A stretch of 64,000 nt of DNA from UBA4416 sp040386075 (lineage in GTDB: Bacteria > Bacteroidota > Bacteroidia > B-17B0 > Aurantibacillaceae), in the NCBI GenBank assembly GCA_040386075.1, contig JAZKGE010000014.1:1-64000 (forward strand). Direction: 5' to 3'. The notes under the pieces were generated by a model. That model was given only the letters and a program-made list of their open reading frames with translations. It was not told where the DNA came from and searched no databases. This document shows positions 16,989-26,192 of this stretch, in pieces. Numbering within the stretch: position 1 is the first letter of the stretch; every line of letters starts with the position of its first letter. Both the position numbers and the translations under genes were made by a program.

Positions 16989-17158
16989 TATTATATATTA
17001 GTTCTTATTGACAATAACAGGCTAATTTTTAATGAACGGTGTGAAATAATTATTGAATATAATTCACCTGATAATCACGCTTTTAGTTTTTCAACTGTTA
17101 ATAAATCCAACAAGATCAGGGCTTTTATCGGGTTATATTTGTTTAAACACAAATTAAA

Positions 17159-19405
17159 ATGACCGATACTTCTTTATTTTTTAAAATTGCCACAGAGCTT
17201 AAGATCGATGCCAAACAGGTAAGATCAACCGTTGAATTATTAGATGAAGGTGCAACTATACCTTTTATTTCTCGTTACCGTAAAGAGGTAACAGGCAGTT
17301 TGGATGAAGTTCAGGTAATGACCATCAAAAATGAAATTGAGCGGTTACGCCAATTGGAGCAACGCCGCGAAAGTATTTTAAAATCGATAGAAGGACAAGG
17401 GAAATTAACACCTGAATTATCGGATAAGATTCTTGCTGCCGAACTGCTTTCAACCTTAGAAGATCTTTATTTACCATATAAACCAAAGCGCCGTACCAAG
17501 GCAACCGCTGCCCGCGAAAAAGGGCTGGAGCCTTTAGCTCAGTTAATTTTAGCTCAGGAAACCAAAGAATTATTCCAGGAAGCTATCAAATTTGTGAATA
17601 AGGAACTAGGCGTCGAAGATCCTGATGATGCCTTGCAAGGCGCACGAGATATTATTTCGGAGATTGTAAGTGAAGATGCTGTAGTACGAGAATCAATGCG
17701 GGTTTTATTTAAAAAATCGGCGATCATTAAAACAAAAGTGATCAGAGGAAAAGAAGAAGAAGGACAAAAATTTGAAGACTACTTTGAGTGGGAAGAACCT
17801 TTAATGTCTTGTCCAAGTCACCGCATGCTAGCAATGCGCCGTGGTGAGAAAGAAGATGTTTTGATCCTTGATGTTATTATTGATGATGAATCGGCACATG
17901 AACAGATCAAGAAACAATTTATCACATCGAAAAATGAATGCGCTGAGCAAATTACATTAGCTATACAAGATGGCTATAAACGTTTGCTGCAACCAAGTAT
18001 TGAAGCCGAAATGCGTTTGTTTACTAAGCAAATAGCCGATGAAAAAGCCATACAGGTATTTGCTGATAATTTACGTGAGTTATTATTAGCTTCTCCATTG
18101 GGACAAAAATCTATCCTGGCAATTGACCCCGGTTTTAGATCTGGTTGTAAAGTCGTTGCATTAGATGCTCAGGGAAAATTATTGGAAGAAACCGTTATTT
18201 ACCCTCATGAGCCGCAGCGTCGTGTCACCGAATCGCAACATGTGGTAATGGCATTATGTGCTAAGCATGAGCTGGAAGCCATTGCAATTGGTAATGGAAC
18301 TGCTTCACGAGAGACCGAGCAATTTATCAGAAGTATTGAAGTATTACCAAAAACGATCCCGGTAATTATGGTAAGTGAGGCAGGTGCTTCTATTTATTCG
18401 GCCTCGGATGTTGCCCGTGAAGAGTTTCCTGAGTACGATCTAACGGTTCGTGGTGCAGTTTCTATCGGACGCCGTTTGGCCGATCCTTTGGCTGAACTGG
18501 TAAAGCTGGACGCAAAATCGATAGGTGTAGGACAGTACCAACATGATGTGGACCAGGTTGCCCTTAAAAACAAGTTGGATGCGGTAGTAATGAGTTGTGT
18601 GAATGGAGTAGGTGTGGAGTTAAATACCGCTTCCAAGCAATTATTGTCGTATGTTTCAGGCATAGGCGAAACGCTGGCGAAAAATATTGTGGAATATAGA
18701 AATGAGAACGGTGCTTTCCGATCAAGAAAAGATCTGTTGAAAGTAAATCGTATGGGAGACAAAGTATTTGAACAATGCTCCGGTTTCTTGAGGATCAGGG
18801 ATGGCGTTCATCCGTTGGATAAAAGTGCGGTGCATCCCGAAGCTTATCACATTGTAGAAAAAATGGCTGGTGATCTGAACAGTAGTATTGATGACCTGAT
18901 CAATGATAAGGAACTTCGCAAAAAAATAAACTTAAATACCTATGTAACAGAAACCATTGGTATTCCCACGTTAAAGGATATTGTGAGTGAGTTGGAAAAA
19001 CCGGGACGTGATCCACGTAAATCATTCGAGGCATTTAGTTTTGATGAACATGTTCATAGTATTGAGGATCTGCGCGAAGGAATGCGCCTTCCGGGCATTG
19101 TAACCAATGTGACTAATTTTGGTGCTTTTGTTGATGTTGGTGTTCACCAGGATGGGTTGGTTCATATCTCACAGTTGAGTGATACTTTTGTGGATGATCC
19201 CAATGCCATCGTAAAAGTTGGACAACAAGTGTGGGTGAATGTTACTGAATGTGACGTCAAACGTAAACGTATTGCTTTATCTATGAAAGGCGAAGGCATT
19301 ATTTCTTCTAAAAAACCTACACCTAAAAAAGAAGAAGTGGCCTCATATGATCCCAATGATATGATGTCGGCATTAGCGGCTCTTAAAGGAAAGTTTAAAA
19401 AGTAA
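17159..19405 (+). CDS. tex: Tex-family RNA-binding transcription accessory protein
   Basis: A 748-residue protein of normal length for Tex. Domains in order are an N-terminal helical Tex region ('PFISRYRKEVTGSLDEVQ', 'DLYLPYKPKRRTKATAA'), a YqgF-like RNase H fold ('ILAIDPGFRSGCKVVALD'), helix-hairpin-helix repeats ('SYVSGIGETLAKNIVEYR') and a C-terminal S1 domain ('RLPGIVTNVTNFGAFVDVGV'). It binds RNA/DNA and influences transcription. A TATATTTG box at 17134-17141 matches the Bacteroidota -7 consensus but lacks a convincing -33 element. A strong terminator follows. Confidence 0.96.
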   Translation: MTDTSLFFKIATELKIDAKQVRSTVELLDEGATIPFISRYRKEVTGSLDEVQVMTIKNEIERLRQLEQRRESILKSIEGQGKLTPELSDKILAAELLSTLEDLYLPYKPKRRTKATAAREKGLEPLAQLILAQETKELFQEAIKFVNKELGVEDPDDALQGARDIISEIVSEDAVVRESMRVLFKKSAIIKTKVIRGKEEEGQKFEDYFEWEEPLMSCPSHRMLAMRRGEKEDVLILDVIIDDESAHEQIKKQFITSKNECAEQITLAIQDGYKRLLQPSIEAEMRLFTKQIADEKAIQVFADNLRELLLASPLGQKSILAIDPGFRSGCKVVALDAQGKLLEETVIYPHEPQRRVTESQHVVMALCAKHELEAIAIGNGTASRETEQFIRSIEVLPKTIPVIMVSEAGASIYSASDVAREEFPEYDLTVRGAVSIGRRLADPLAELVKLDAKSIGVGQYQHDVDQVALKNKLDAVVMSCVNGVGVELNTASKQLLSYVSGIGETLAKNIVEYRNENGAFRSRKDLLKVNRMGDKVFEQCSGFLRIRDGVHPLDKSAVHPEAYHIVEKMAGDLNSSIDDLINDKELRKKINLNTYVTETIGIPTLKDIVSELEKPGRDPRKSFEAFSFDEHVHSIEDLREGMRLPGIVTNVTNFGAFVDVGVHQDGLVHISQLSDTFVDDPNAIVKVGQQVWVNVTECDVKRKRIALSMKGEGIISSKKPTPKKEEVASYDPNDMMSALAALKGKFKK

Positions 19406-19414
19406 TTTAAATGC

Positions 19415-19450
19415 AAAAGGCTTAGGAACTGTTTCTTAAGCCTTTTTTTT
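19415..19450 (+). terminator. Intrinsic terminator after tex
   Basis: AAAAGGCTTA...TAAGCCTTTT forms a stem with one internal mismatch and an inner GAA/TTC extension, followed by T8 at 19443-19450. Confidence 0.85.
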
Positions 19451-19576
19451 GAATGCACTATATTTAGGCTTTAAAATCTCTTTTTGAATGAATATAAGGA
19501 TCTATCTCACTTTTATTTGATCTATTTGATAATTCTTAAGAATATCTTACTTAATTTAGCTTGTAAAAAATTGTTG

Positions 19577-22453
19577 ATGAATATTTATATTAGAGTTTGT
19601 TATATTCTATTATTTTCGATTGTCGGAGGGACAATATCATCACAAAATATAGATTCTTTAGAATTAGCATTAAAAAGAACAAATGACGATACTGTTAAAA
19701 TCAAACTATATACAGAACTAAGTGAAATTTGCGATTTTAATAAAATTCAGGAATACACGCTTCCTGTAATAAAGATCTCAAGTATCCATTTAAAGGATAA
19801 GTCGCTAAGCCATCAACAGACCATATTTTATCTCAGGTATTTATCAATTGCTTTAAATAATTCAGGCTTTTACTATGAAAAACAAGGCGCCATTTATAAA
19901 GCTGAGGATTATTATCAAAGAAGTTTAACTATTAGTCACGCTATTGGGTATGATAAAGGAGAATCTGAAGTTTTAAGCAACTTAGGTTCTGTATACAATC
20001 TTTGGGGTAATATTCCTCTTGCATTAGAGTTTTACCATAGAAGTCTAAAGATCAGGGAAAGAATAAATTACAAAGTTGGTATAGCTAACTGCTACCACAA
20101 TTTAGCACTTATCTATAGGGTTTTAGGTGATTTTGATAAGGAAATGGAATTCCATCAGAAAGGCTTAAAGATCAGAAGGGAGATCAATGATCTTGAGGGA
20201 ATGATACATACTCTCAATAGTATTGGTATGATATATTTTAATAAAGGTGATGTCGCAAGGGCGAATGTATATATCCGAAAGAGTATAGATCTGTCCGATA
20301 AAATAAAGTATGAGTACGGAAAGGCAAGCTCTTTAGTAATTATGACCACGGTCTTAAACGAAAAAAAAGAGTATCAAAAATCGTTAGAATATTTAAAAAA
20401 AGCACTCGTCATATTTAAAAAAGTGGATGATAAAGTCAACTACACAAATACACTCATCACTATATCAGAAACATATTTAAAGCAAGGTAAGTTAAAAGAA
20501 GCACAAGAATATGGAGAGACAGGCCTTAATCTTTCAAAAGAGTTAGGTTATCCGGCCTATATCAAAAGTTCGAGTAATATACTTAGCCAGATCTATTTTA
20601 AGAAACGAGATTATTTGAATGCTTATAATATGCATCATTTATTTAAGCAAATGGAGGATAGTATCAGCAATGAAACCATAAGAAAGGTATCTGTACAAAA
20701 AAGTTTTCAATACGAATACGAAAAACGAAAAATTGAGGATAGTTTAAGAACTATTGAAGAACGAAATGTATTCTCTCTTCAGATCAAGCAAGAACAAATG
20801 GAGTCAACTACATTGTATGTGTTTATCATTTTGATCGCTATTTTCTCATTTTTTATTTATACAAGATTTAAGATCAGTATTCGTCAAAAAAACATCATCG
20901 AACTGCAAAAAAAAGAAGTTGAACGTGAAAGAGAATTGGCTGACGATAGGAGGAAGATTGCTGAAGAGCAGAGGACGATCATAGAAGATACTCTTTTGAA
21001 GATGGAAAAGGTTCAGACAGAACTTCAGGCTGCTAAGGCGCTGGCAGAAAAGACCACAAAAGCTAAAACAGAATTTGTGGCTAACATGAGCCATGAAATA
21101 AGGACTCCTCTCAATGCCGTATTAGGTTTTTCGGAATTATTAAAAGGAAATACTAAGGATGCCAAGTATGAAAATTTTGTAGATAAAATATTATTAGGAG
21201 GAAGAAATCTATTGGCATTGGTCAATGATATTCTTGACATGTCTAAAATTGAATCAGGTGAATTCAAAATTGAAAAATCAACGGTCGATATTGATCTTTT
21301 AATAAACGAATGCTATCAGATGTTTGTTAAAAAAGCAGAAGAAAAAGGACTTTCATTTAATGTGGTGTATAAAAATAATGATCTTCCAAGCTTTTATTTA
21401 CTGGACGAAACGAGGGTTAGGCAAATAATATTTAATCTGTTATCTAATGCCATTAAGTTTACCAAAAAAGGAGAAATAAAGGTTACGGTTGATTTATACG
21501 AAAACCCCGAGAATAGCAGTAAAGTTAACTTAACGATCAGTGTAAAGGATACAGGTATTGGGATACCTGTGGAGCAGCAGGAGGTGGTTTTTGAAGCGTT
21601 TAAACAGCAGGATGGACAAAGTACTCGTGAATACGGAGGTACGGGACTAGGATTGGCCATTACTAAAAGATTGGTCGATGCTTTAGACGGCGATATCATA
21701 TTGAAAAGTACTCCCGGTATAGGAAGTGAATTTATCGTCAACATATATGACTTAGATGTGTCTGTTTTTTCTAATAATGAAAATGTGTATAATGATTATG
21801 CTGATTATAAATTCAATGATCAAACCATTCTTTTAGTTGAAGATATAGAATCTAACAGTGAATTGATAAAAGGTTTTCTTGAATATTCAAACCTTAATGT
21901 TGTTATTGCTGAAAATGGCGTTGAGGCGATCGAAACTTTGGAAGGAATTCAACCTGACCTGATACTGATGGATATGATGATGCCATTGATGGATGGTTAT
22001 GCTGCAAGTAAGATCATTAAGGCGGATTCTCGTTTTATGAAAATACCAATTGTAGCATTAACAGCTTCAGGATTTGAGCATAATGAAGTTAAAATAAAAG
22101 AATTATGCGATGATTACTTGCGTAAACCAATCAGCAAAAAGGATTTGATCAATAAACTGGCAAAATTTTTATCGGGTGATTCACAAAAAGGCATGGAGGC
22201 AGACGACTCATTATCCGACAAAGCTAAAAATGAACTAAGAACTCTTTTTATGGAGCAATGGGAACAAATACTTATTTTAAGCAGTATTGATGATATTCTT
22301 GTATTTTCAAAATCTCTATTGATCTATGGAAAAACAAATAATTTAACTAGCATTATCCATTATGCAAATCAATTGGCATTTCATGTTGATAATTTTGAGA
22401 TCGAAGAAATGAATTTATTATTTAAAGAATTTAAAAATATGATCGAAGGGTAA
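19577..22453 (+). CDS. Hybrid histidine kinase with periplasmic TPR sensor
   Basis: A 958-residue protein from ATG 19577, preferred because it starts a signal peptide (MNIYIRVCYILLFSIVGGTISSQ); an open frame continues to 19484. TPRs fill about 30-390, then 'VQKSFQYEYEKRKIEDSLR', a membrane helix at about 411-433 and a long coil. A HisKA domain follows with 'ANMSHEIRTPLNAVLGFSEL' (phospho-His H506), then an HATPase with the N box 'NLLSNAIKF' and 'DTGIGIP' / 'GGTGLGLAI'. A receiver ('TILLVEDIESN', phospho-Asp D799 in 'LILMDMMMP', then 'ALTASGF') and a helical tail with no recognisable HPt histidine complete it. The sensor half has the same plan as the TPR proteins at 3357-11039, so one periplasmic input module is coupled to two kinds of output. 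No response-regulator gene lies nearby. Confidence 0.93.
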   Translation: MNIYIRVCYILLFSIVGGTISSQNIDSLELALKRTNDDTVKIKLYTELSEICDFNKIQEYTLPVIKISSIHLKDKSLSHQQTIFYLRYLSIALNNSGFYYEKQGAIYKAEDYYQRSLTISHAIGYDKGESEVLSNLGSVYNLWGNIPLALEFYHRSLKIRERINYKVGIANCYHNLALIYRVLGDFDKEMEFHQKGLKIRREINDLEGMIHTLNSIGMIYFNKGDVARANVYIRKSIDLSDKIKYEYGKASSLVIMTTVLNEKKEYQKSLEYLKKALVIFKKVDDKVNYTNTLITISETYLKQGKLKEAQEYGETGLNLSKELGYPAYIKSSSNILSQIYFKKRDYLNAYNMHHLFKQMEDSISNETIRKVSVQKSFQYEYEKRKIEDSLRTIEERNVFSLQIKQEQMESTTLYVFIILIAIFSFFIYTRFKISIRQKNIIELQKKEVERERELADDRRKIAEEQRTIIEDTLLKMEKVQTELQAAKALAEKTTKAKTEFVANMSHEIRTPLNAVLGFSELLKGNTKDAKYENFVDKILLGGRNLLALVNDILDMSKIESGEFKIEKSTVDIDLLINECYQMFVKKAEEKGLSFNVVYKNNDLPSFYLLDETRVRQIIFNLLSNAIKFTKKGEIKVTVDLYENPENSSKVNLTISVKDTGIGIPVEQQEVVFEAFKQQDGQSTREYGGTGLGLAITKRLVDALDGDIILKSTPGIGSEFIVNIYDLDVSVFSNNENVYNDYADYKFNDQTILLVEDIESNSELIKGFLEYSNLNVVIAENGVEAIETLEGIQPDLILMDMMMPLMDGYAASKIIKADSRFMKIPIVALTASGFEHNEVKIKELCDDYLRKPISKKDLINKLAKFLSGDSQKGMEADDSLSDKAKNELRTLFMEQWEQILILSSIDDILVFSKSLLIYGKTNNLTSIIHYANQLAFHVDNFEIEEMNLLFKEFKNMIEG

Positions 22454-22716
22454 TTTTCTTAAAGATTCTTTCAGCCTTATTCCGGATTTAAAATGCCAAA
22501 TTCGGTTCATCTACGATTATTAACAATACCGTCTTTAAATCTTCAATTTTTGAATTTATTCCCCATTTGTAAATGGCATAGTTTTGTCATGAGTTATTTT
22601 GTATCTGAATTTTTTTAGTTAAGATTCAATTCGATTTCGTTTTCTGTTTATTGAATTAATAAGCGCTAACGCGTTGAATTTTAAAATTATATGTAGAGGA
22701 TTTAAAATTTATTATA

Positions 22717-23109
22717 ATGAAAACACTATTTATTTGCTTCATGCTCCTGGTTGGAGCTTTAAAAGCAGGGGAATTGCCGGGAAAACCCAACTCAACAGAA
22801 TTACCGGCTAACGCTCTTTGGGTTAAATCTGATGTAGGAATGTGGATGGCAAGCTACAATGTATGGTATAAGGTCGATAAAAAGACAGCTACTTTAAAAA
22901 GTTCTTATAACAAAAAAAGATGGAAACCTGCTATAGATGCCGTGTGGCATGATATCCACGGAAAATGGTATTGTATTGCTGAGAATAAGGTGATGATGAG
23001 TGAAAGCGGTAAAAAATGGGAAGAAGTAGTTAATCGCTCCTGGCAGGACATTAACGGCACCTGGTTTAGGCTTGATAATAACTTTAATTTGTACGAAGTA
23101 GTAAAATAA
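22717..23109 (+). CDS. Small secreted Trp-rich protein with Asp-box-like repeats
   Basis: A 130-residue protein with a signal peptide (MKTLFICFMLLVGALKAG). The mature part is very rich in Trp and contains repeated units: 'ALWVKSDVGMWMASYN', 'AVWHDIHGKWYCIAENK' and 'RSWQDINGTWFRLDNN'. Between them lie 'LKSSYNKKRWKPA' and 'MMSESGKKWEEV', which resemble BNR/Asp-box turns (S-x-D-x-G-x-x-W) of beta-propellers. It is too short for a full propeller, so it may oligomerise or be a small beta-sandwich. I recognise no named family. It is monocistronic, with 263 bp upstream lacking other features and a strong terminator downstream. Confidence 0.75.
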   Translation: MKTLFICFMLLVGALKAGELPGKPNSTELPANALWVKSDVGMWMASYNVWYKVDKKTATLKSSYNKKRWKPAIDAVWHDIHGKWYCIAENKVMMSESGKKWEEVVNRSWQDINGTWFRLDNNFNLYEVVK

Positions 23110-23110
23110 T

Positions 23111-23143
23111 AAAAAAAGGTGTTGATTTTAAACACCTTTTTTT
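23111..23143. terminator. Bidirectional intrinsic terminator
   Basis: AAAAAAAGGTGTT (23111-23123) and AACACCTTTTTTT (23131-23143) are a perfect inverted repeat with a 7-nt loop. The A/T ends give a T7 tract on each strand, serving the convergent Trp-rich protein gene and the carbonic anhydrase gene. Confidence 0.92.
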
Positions 23144-23144
23144 A

Positions 23145-23774
23145 TTAATAGAGTTTATAGATCTCAATAATATCTGCTAATATTTTCGGAAAATCAATTT
23201 TAAGATCGATCAGTTTGCCTGTATGGATATCAAATACCCAGCCATGTACCATTAAACCTCTTTCAGCATAAGCTTCCTGAACGGCAGCTGTTTTAATAAG
23301 GTTGATGCATTGTTCCTGTACATTTAATTCTACAAGTCTTTCATATCTTTTATCTTCATCCATTATAGAATTCAACTCCTGTTTATGAGTGCGATAAACG
23401 TCGCGAATGTTTCGCAACCAGGGATTTAAAATACCCATATCTTTTGGCTGCATAGCTGCTTTTACACCGCCACAGTTATAGTGTCCGCAAACAACAATAT
23501 GATTCACCTTTAAATGACGTACTGCATAATTGATAACAGTCATCACATTCAGGTCTACATTATTCACCAGGTTGGCAATATTACGATGAATAAAAACCTC
23601 CCCAGGTTGTACACCCATCAGGTCCTCAGCAGTTACACGGCTATCAGAACAGCCAATGTATAAAAACTCGGGCGATTGACCCTCTGCCAGTTTCTCAAAG
23701 TAATTTGGGTCAATATTTAGTTTTTCTGCAACCCAGGTCTTATTGTTCTCAAATATTTTTTCAATTTTGTTCAT
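23145..23774 (-). CDS. can: Beta-class carbonic anhydrase
   Basis: A 209-residue protein with the zinc ligands of beta-carbonic anhydrase: C42 and D44 in 'YIGCSDSRVTAEDLMG', and H98 and C101 in 'VVCGHYNCGGV'. It interconverts CO2 and bicarbonate in the cytoplasm, as no signal peptide is present. The length is close to the E. coli Can type. It is followed directly by a bidirectional terminator. Confidence 0.95.
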   Translation of the reverse strand: MNKIEKIFENNKTWVAEKLNIDPNYFEKLAEGQSPEFLYIGCSDSRVTAEDLMGVQPGEVFIHRNIANLVNNVDLNVMTVINYAVRHLKVNHIVVCGHYNCGGVKAAMQPKDMGILNPWLRNIRDVYRTHKQELNSIMDEDKRYERLVELNVQEQCINLIKTAAVQEAYAERGLMVHGWVFDIHTGKLIDLKIDFPKILADIIEIYKLY

Positions 23775-23813
23775 GTTTTTTCTAATATATAAATTGAAAT
23801 TAATATTTATTTT

Positions 23814-24248
23814 TTAACCTACAAAACCCGATTTGGTATGGGTGCCGTCACAGTAGGGTTTATTGGCCGATTGTCCACACCTGCAAAAGGCTGTTACCCT
23901 ATTCTTTTTTAGTTTTGTGCCATCATCATGTTTTACAGTAATATTCCCATACACCAGTAATGGGCCCTTCGGCATCACTTCTACAATATTTTCAATGAGG
24001 GTTTCAGTATCGGTCCTTTCTTCGTTATTGTAGTAAAAACTTAAGGCACCTGATGGACAATTATTCACTCTTTCAATAATATCAATAGTTGGAGCGCCTT
24101 CCGCTTTTATCCAGGGTTTTTGGGTTGGATCAAACACCTTACGTAATCCCTTTTCGCCTTTCCAGCATAAGGTAGAATGAATACAGGTTGATGGCTTCCA
24201 CACAATGGTGATCTCACCATTAGAATATTTTTTTGTGATTTCAGACAT
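23814..24248 (-). CDS. Ferredoxin-like plus CDGSH iron-sulfur protein
   Basis: A 144-residue protein of two parts. The N-terminal half resembles the Fer4_19 divergent 4Fe-4S region ('TCIHSTLCWKGEKGLRKVF', 'INNCPSGAL'-like 'VNNCPSGALSFYYNN'). The C-terminal half is a CDGSH/mitoNEET-type 2Fe-2S site ('AFCRCGQSANKPYCDGTH', three Cys and one His). It is predicted to be a cytoplasmic redox or Fe-S carrier. A small membrane protein gene lies 10 bp upstream on the same strand, so the pair is probably an operon. The physiological partner is unknown. Confidence 0.9.
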   Translation of the reverse strand: MSEITKKYSNGEITIVWKPSTCIHSTLCWKGEKGLRKVFDPTQKPWIKAEGAPTIDIIERVNNCPSGALSFYYNNEERTDTETLIENIVEVMPKGPLLVYGNITVKHDDGTKLKKNRVTAFCRCGQSANKPYCDGTHTKSGFVG

Positions 24249-24258
24249 TTGTACTAAA

Positions 24259-24474
24259 TTATTTGGTTAACCAGTTATGTAATAGTTTCTGCAATAAAGG
24301 GATTAAAAAAAACACCATTGTGGGAACGGCAATAAGTGTGATAATAAGTGTGCGTAATGGCAGAGGCTCAATTAAGATCAGCTCTTTTCCAATAACGGCA
24401 AAGATCAAAGTAATAAGTGGGTAAATAGCCAGCCATATCACAACGGCCATTTTCCATTTTTTAGGTGGTTTCAT
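24259..24474 (-). CDS. Small two-TM membrane protein (ABM-associated TM domain)
   Basis: A 71-residue protein with a basic N-terminus ('MKPPKKWKMAVVIWLAIYPL') and two hydrophobic segments at about 9-28 and 40-60, ending 'LLQKLLHNWL'. The pattern resembles the C-terminal membrane region of transmembrane antibiotic-biosynthesis-monooxygenase-type proteins, here without the ABM domain. That assignment is from memory of the pattern and moderately uncertain. It lies 10 bp upstream of the CDGSH gene. Confidence 0.65.
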   Translation of the reverse strand: MKPPKKWKMAVVIWLAIYPLITLIFAVIGKELILIEPLPLRTLIITLIAVPTMVFFLIPLLQKLLHNWLTK

Positions 24475-24569
24475 AGTATAGTTTAGTTTATGTAAAAATA
24501 CACATTTGTGAAAATAATAAAAGGGAAAGTATATGCTACTTTCCCCTTTATTTGATATTATAATTGAGA

Positions 24570-25103
24570 CTAGGCTTGTTTTACCAGTTGTATTTCGGCG
24601 TGAACTTTCAGGTCTTCGCCAACTAATAAGCCACCTGCTTCTGTAGCTGCATTCCAGGTTAATCCAAAATCCTTGCGGTTAATTTTTCCTTCCAGGGTAA
24701 ATCCAGCTTTTGTATTTCCATAAGGATCTTTGGCAATTCCGCCAAAATCAACTTTTAAATTAATCGGTTTGGTTACATCCCTAATGGTTAAATTACCATG
24801 CAAGGCATATTCTTCATCCGATTTTTTTTCCAGTTTACTGGATTCAAATTTTAACTGTGGGTATTTTTCAGTGTCAAAAAAATCAGCTGATTTCAAATGC
24901 CCATCTCTTTGTTCATTATTAGTATCAATTGAATTAATATCTGCTGTAAAAGAAATGTTCGACTTTGAGAAATCGTCAGCCTCTGTTTCGGCATTCACAT
25001 TAAAGTTATTGAAATGACCAGTTACGTTAGAGATCATCATGTGCTTGATCTTAAAAGATACTTCGCTGTGTGTTGGGTCTAAAACCCATTTGGTTGTGCT
25101 CAT
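24570..25103 (-). CDS. YceI-family lipid-binding-like protein
   Basis: A 177-residue protein with YceI family motifs: 'KWVLDPTHSEVSFKIKHMMI' at the N-terminus, 'HLKSADFFDTEKYPQLKFES', 'LTIRDVTKPINLKVDFGG' and 'INRKDFGLTWNAATEAGG'. The family forms a lipocalin-like barrel that can bind isoprenoids. Unlike the E. coli periplasmic protein, no signal peptide is present, so it should be cytoplasmic, as is common in Bacteroidota paralogues. Confidence 0.93.
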   Translation of the reverse strand: MSTTKWVLDPTHSEVSFKIKHMMISNVTGHFNNFNVNAETEADDFSKSNISFTADINSIDTNNEQRDGHLKSADFFDTEKYPQLKFESSKLEKKSDEEYALHGNLTIRDVTKPINLKVDFGGIAKDPYGNTKAGFTLEGKINRKDFGLTWNAATEAGGLLVGEDLKVHAEIQLVKQA

Positions 25104-25152
25104 GTTTTTGTTTTTTAGTTATTATTAATATTATTGTAATGTTTAAAGTATT

Positions 25153-25232
25153 CGTCATTGCGAGCACGCCTAAGCGTGAGAAGCAATCTACCTGTGTATG
25201 AGATTGCTTCGTCTTACTTCCTCGCAATGACG
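25153..25232. repeat. Two-armed palindromic repeat-like element at the pirin 3' end
   Basis: The outer arms CGTCATTGCGAG (25153-25164) and CTCGCAATGACG (25221-25232) pair perfectly over 12 bp. The inner arms GAAGCAATCT (25180-25189) and AGATTGCTTC (25201-25210) pair over 10 bp. It ends exactly at the pirin stop codon (25233). This 'GTCATTGCGAG...AAGCAATCT' palindrome is of a kind known to be dispersed in many bacterial genomes. Confidence 0.8.
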
Positions 25233-26105
25233 CTAAACAGTCATCGGAACTTCCATGATCAGAAATTCAGAATCAGTTGCTGCTTTTAATGTAAGGCTTT
25301 CAATATCCCAAACCCCAAACCCATCACGGGCTTCTACTATTTGATCATTTACTGTTAAAGTTCCGGTCAGATTAAAAATATAAACACCGTTTCCTTTTGA
25401 TTTTAATTTGTAATCCGTGTTAATTCCTTTATCAAATTTCCCTAAATGAAACCATGCATTTTGATGGATGCAAACACCTTCGTCATTAGCATCAGGTGAT
25501 AAGATCTGCTGCAGTTTATTGTGTCTGTCTTCTTTTTTTAAAGTGATCTGATCATAACGAGGTGTAACATCTCTTTTATTCGGAAACACCCAGATCTGTA
25601 AAAATTTAACCTGCGCATCTTTGTTCTTGTTATACTCGCTGTGTTGTATCCCTGTACCGGCACTCATTACCTGTATGTCGCCGTTTTTTATCACGGTTGT
25701 ATTCCCCATACTGTCTTTGTGTTCCAAATCGCCTTCTAAAGGAATACTAATGATCTCCATATTATCATGCGGGTGTGTTCCAAAACCCATTCCAGCCGAT
25801 ACAATATCGTCATTCAATACACGTAATACACCAAAGTGCATACGTTCAGGATTATAATAGTTTGCAAAACTAAAACTGTGTTTACTATGTAACCAACCGT
25901 GGTTAGCATCACCGCGGGTTTCTGCTTTGTGTAATACCGTGTTTTTCATAATTGTTGATTTTGTATTTGGTATGTGATTAAATCCAATGACCTCAAGTTC
26001 TTTTAATTCATCAATATCATTTTTAAGGATATTGCCCAATGCAGAAGAGGCAACAAACATTCCTGTACCCATCAGGCCTTTTTTTAAGAATTCTTTTCTG
26101 TCCAT
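25233..26105 (-). CDS. Pirin-family protein with N-terminal export-like leader
   Basis: A 290-residue bicupin. The pirin body starts at about residue 52 ('MKNTVLHKAETRGDANHGWL') and carries 'NPERMHFGVLRVLNDD', 'GFGTHPHDNMEIISIPLEG' and 'MSAGTGIQHSEYN', which include the expected His-x-His, His and Glu metal ligands of pirin/YhhW-type quercetin dioxygenases. The first 50 or so residues are an extension, 'MDRKEFLKKGLMGTGMFVAS', that looks like a Tat-type leader (RK in place of RR). Starting at the internal Met would give a standard cytoplasmic pirin. I keep the long form because its leader is coherent, but the start is not certain. Confidence 0.88.
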   Translation of the reverse strand: MDRKEFLKKGLMGTGMFVASSALGNILKNDIDELKELEVIGFNHIPNTKSTIMKNTVLHKAETRGDANHGWLHSKHSFSFANYYNPERMHFGVLRVLNDDIVSAGMGFGTHPHDNMEIISIPLEGDLEHKDSMGNTTVIKNGDIQVMSAGTGIQHSEYNKNKDAQVKFLQIWVFPNKRDVTPRYDQITLKKEDRHNKLQQILSPDANDEGVCIHQNAWFHLGKFDKGINTDYKLKSKGNGVYIFNLTGTLTVNDQIVEARDGFGVWDIESLTLKAATDSEFLIMEVPMTV

Positions 26106-26192
26106 GATCTATTTGTTTTATGAGAACAAAGGTATATCAGGATAGTTTACTATCTCTTGATGTATGATAAGAAATTGATATTATTTTAAAAA

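Noticed and set aside
24259..24474. Small membrane protein as a toxin or phage holin
   Set aside because: It lies in a metabolic context next to a CDGSH gene and resembles the membrane part of ABM-type proteins; there are no phage genes nearby.
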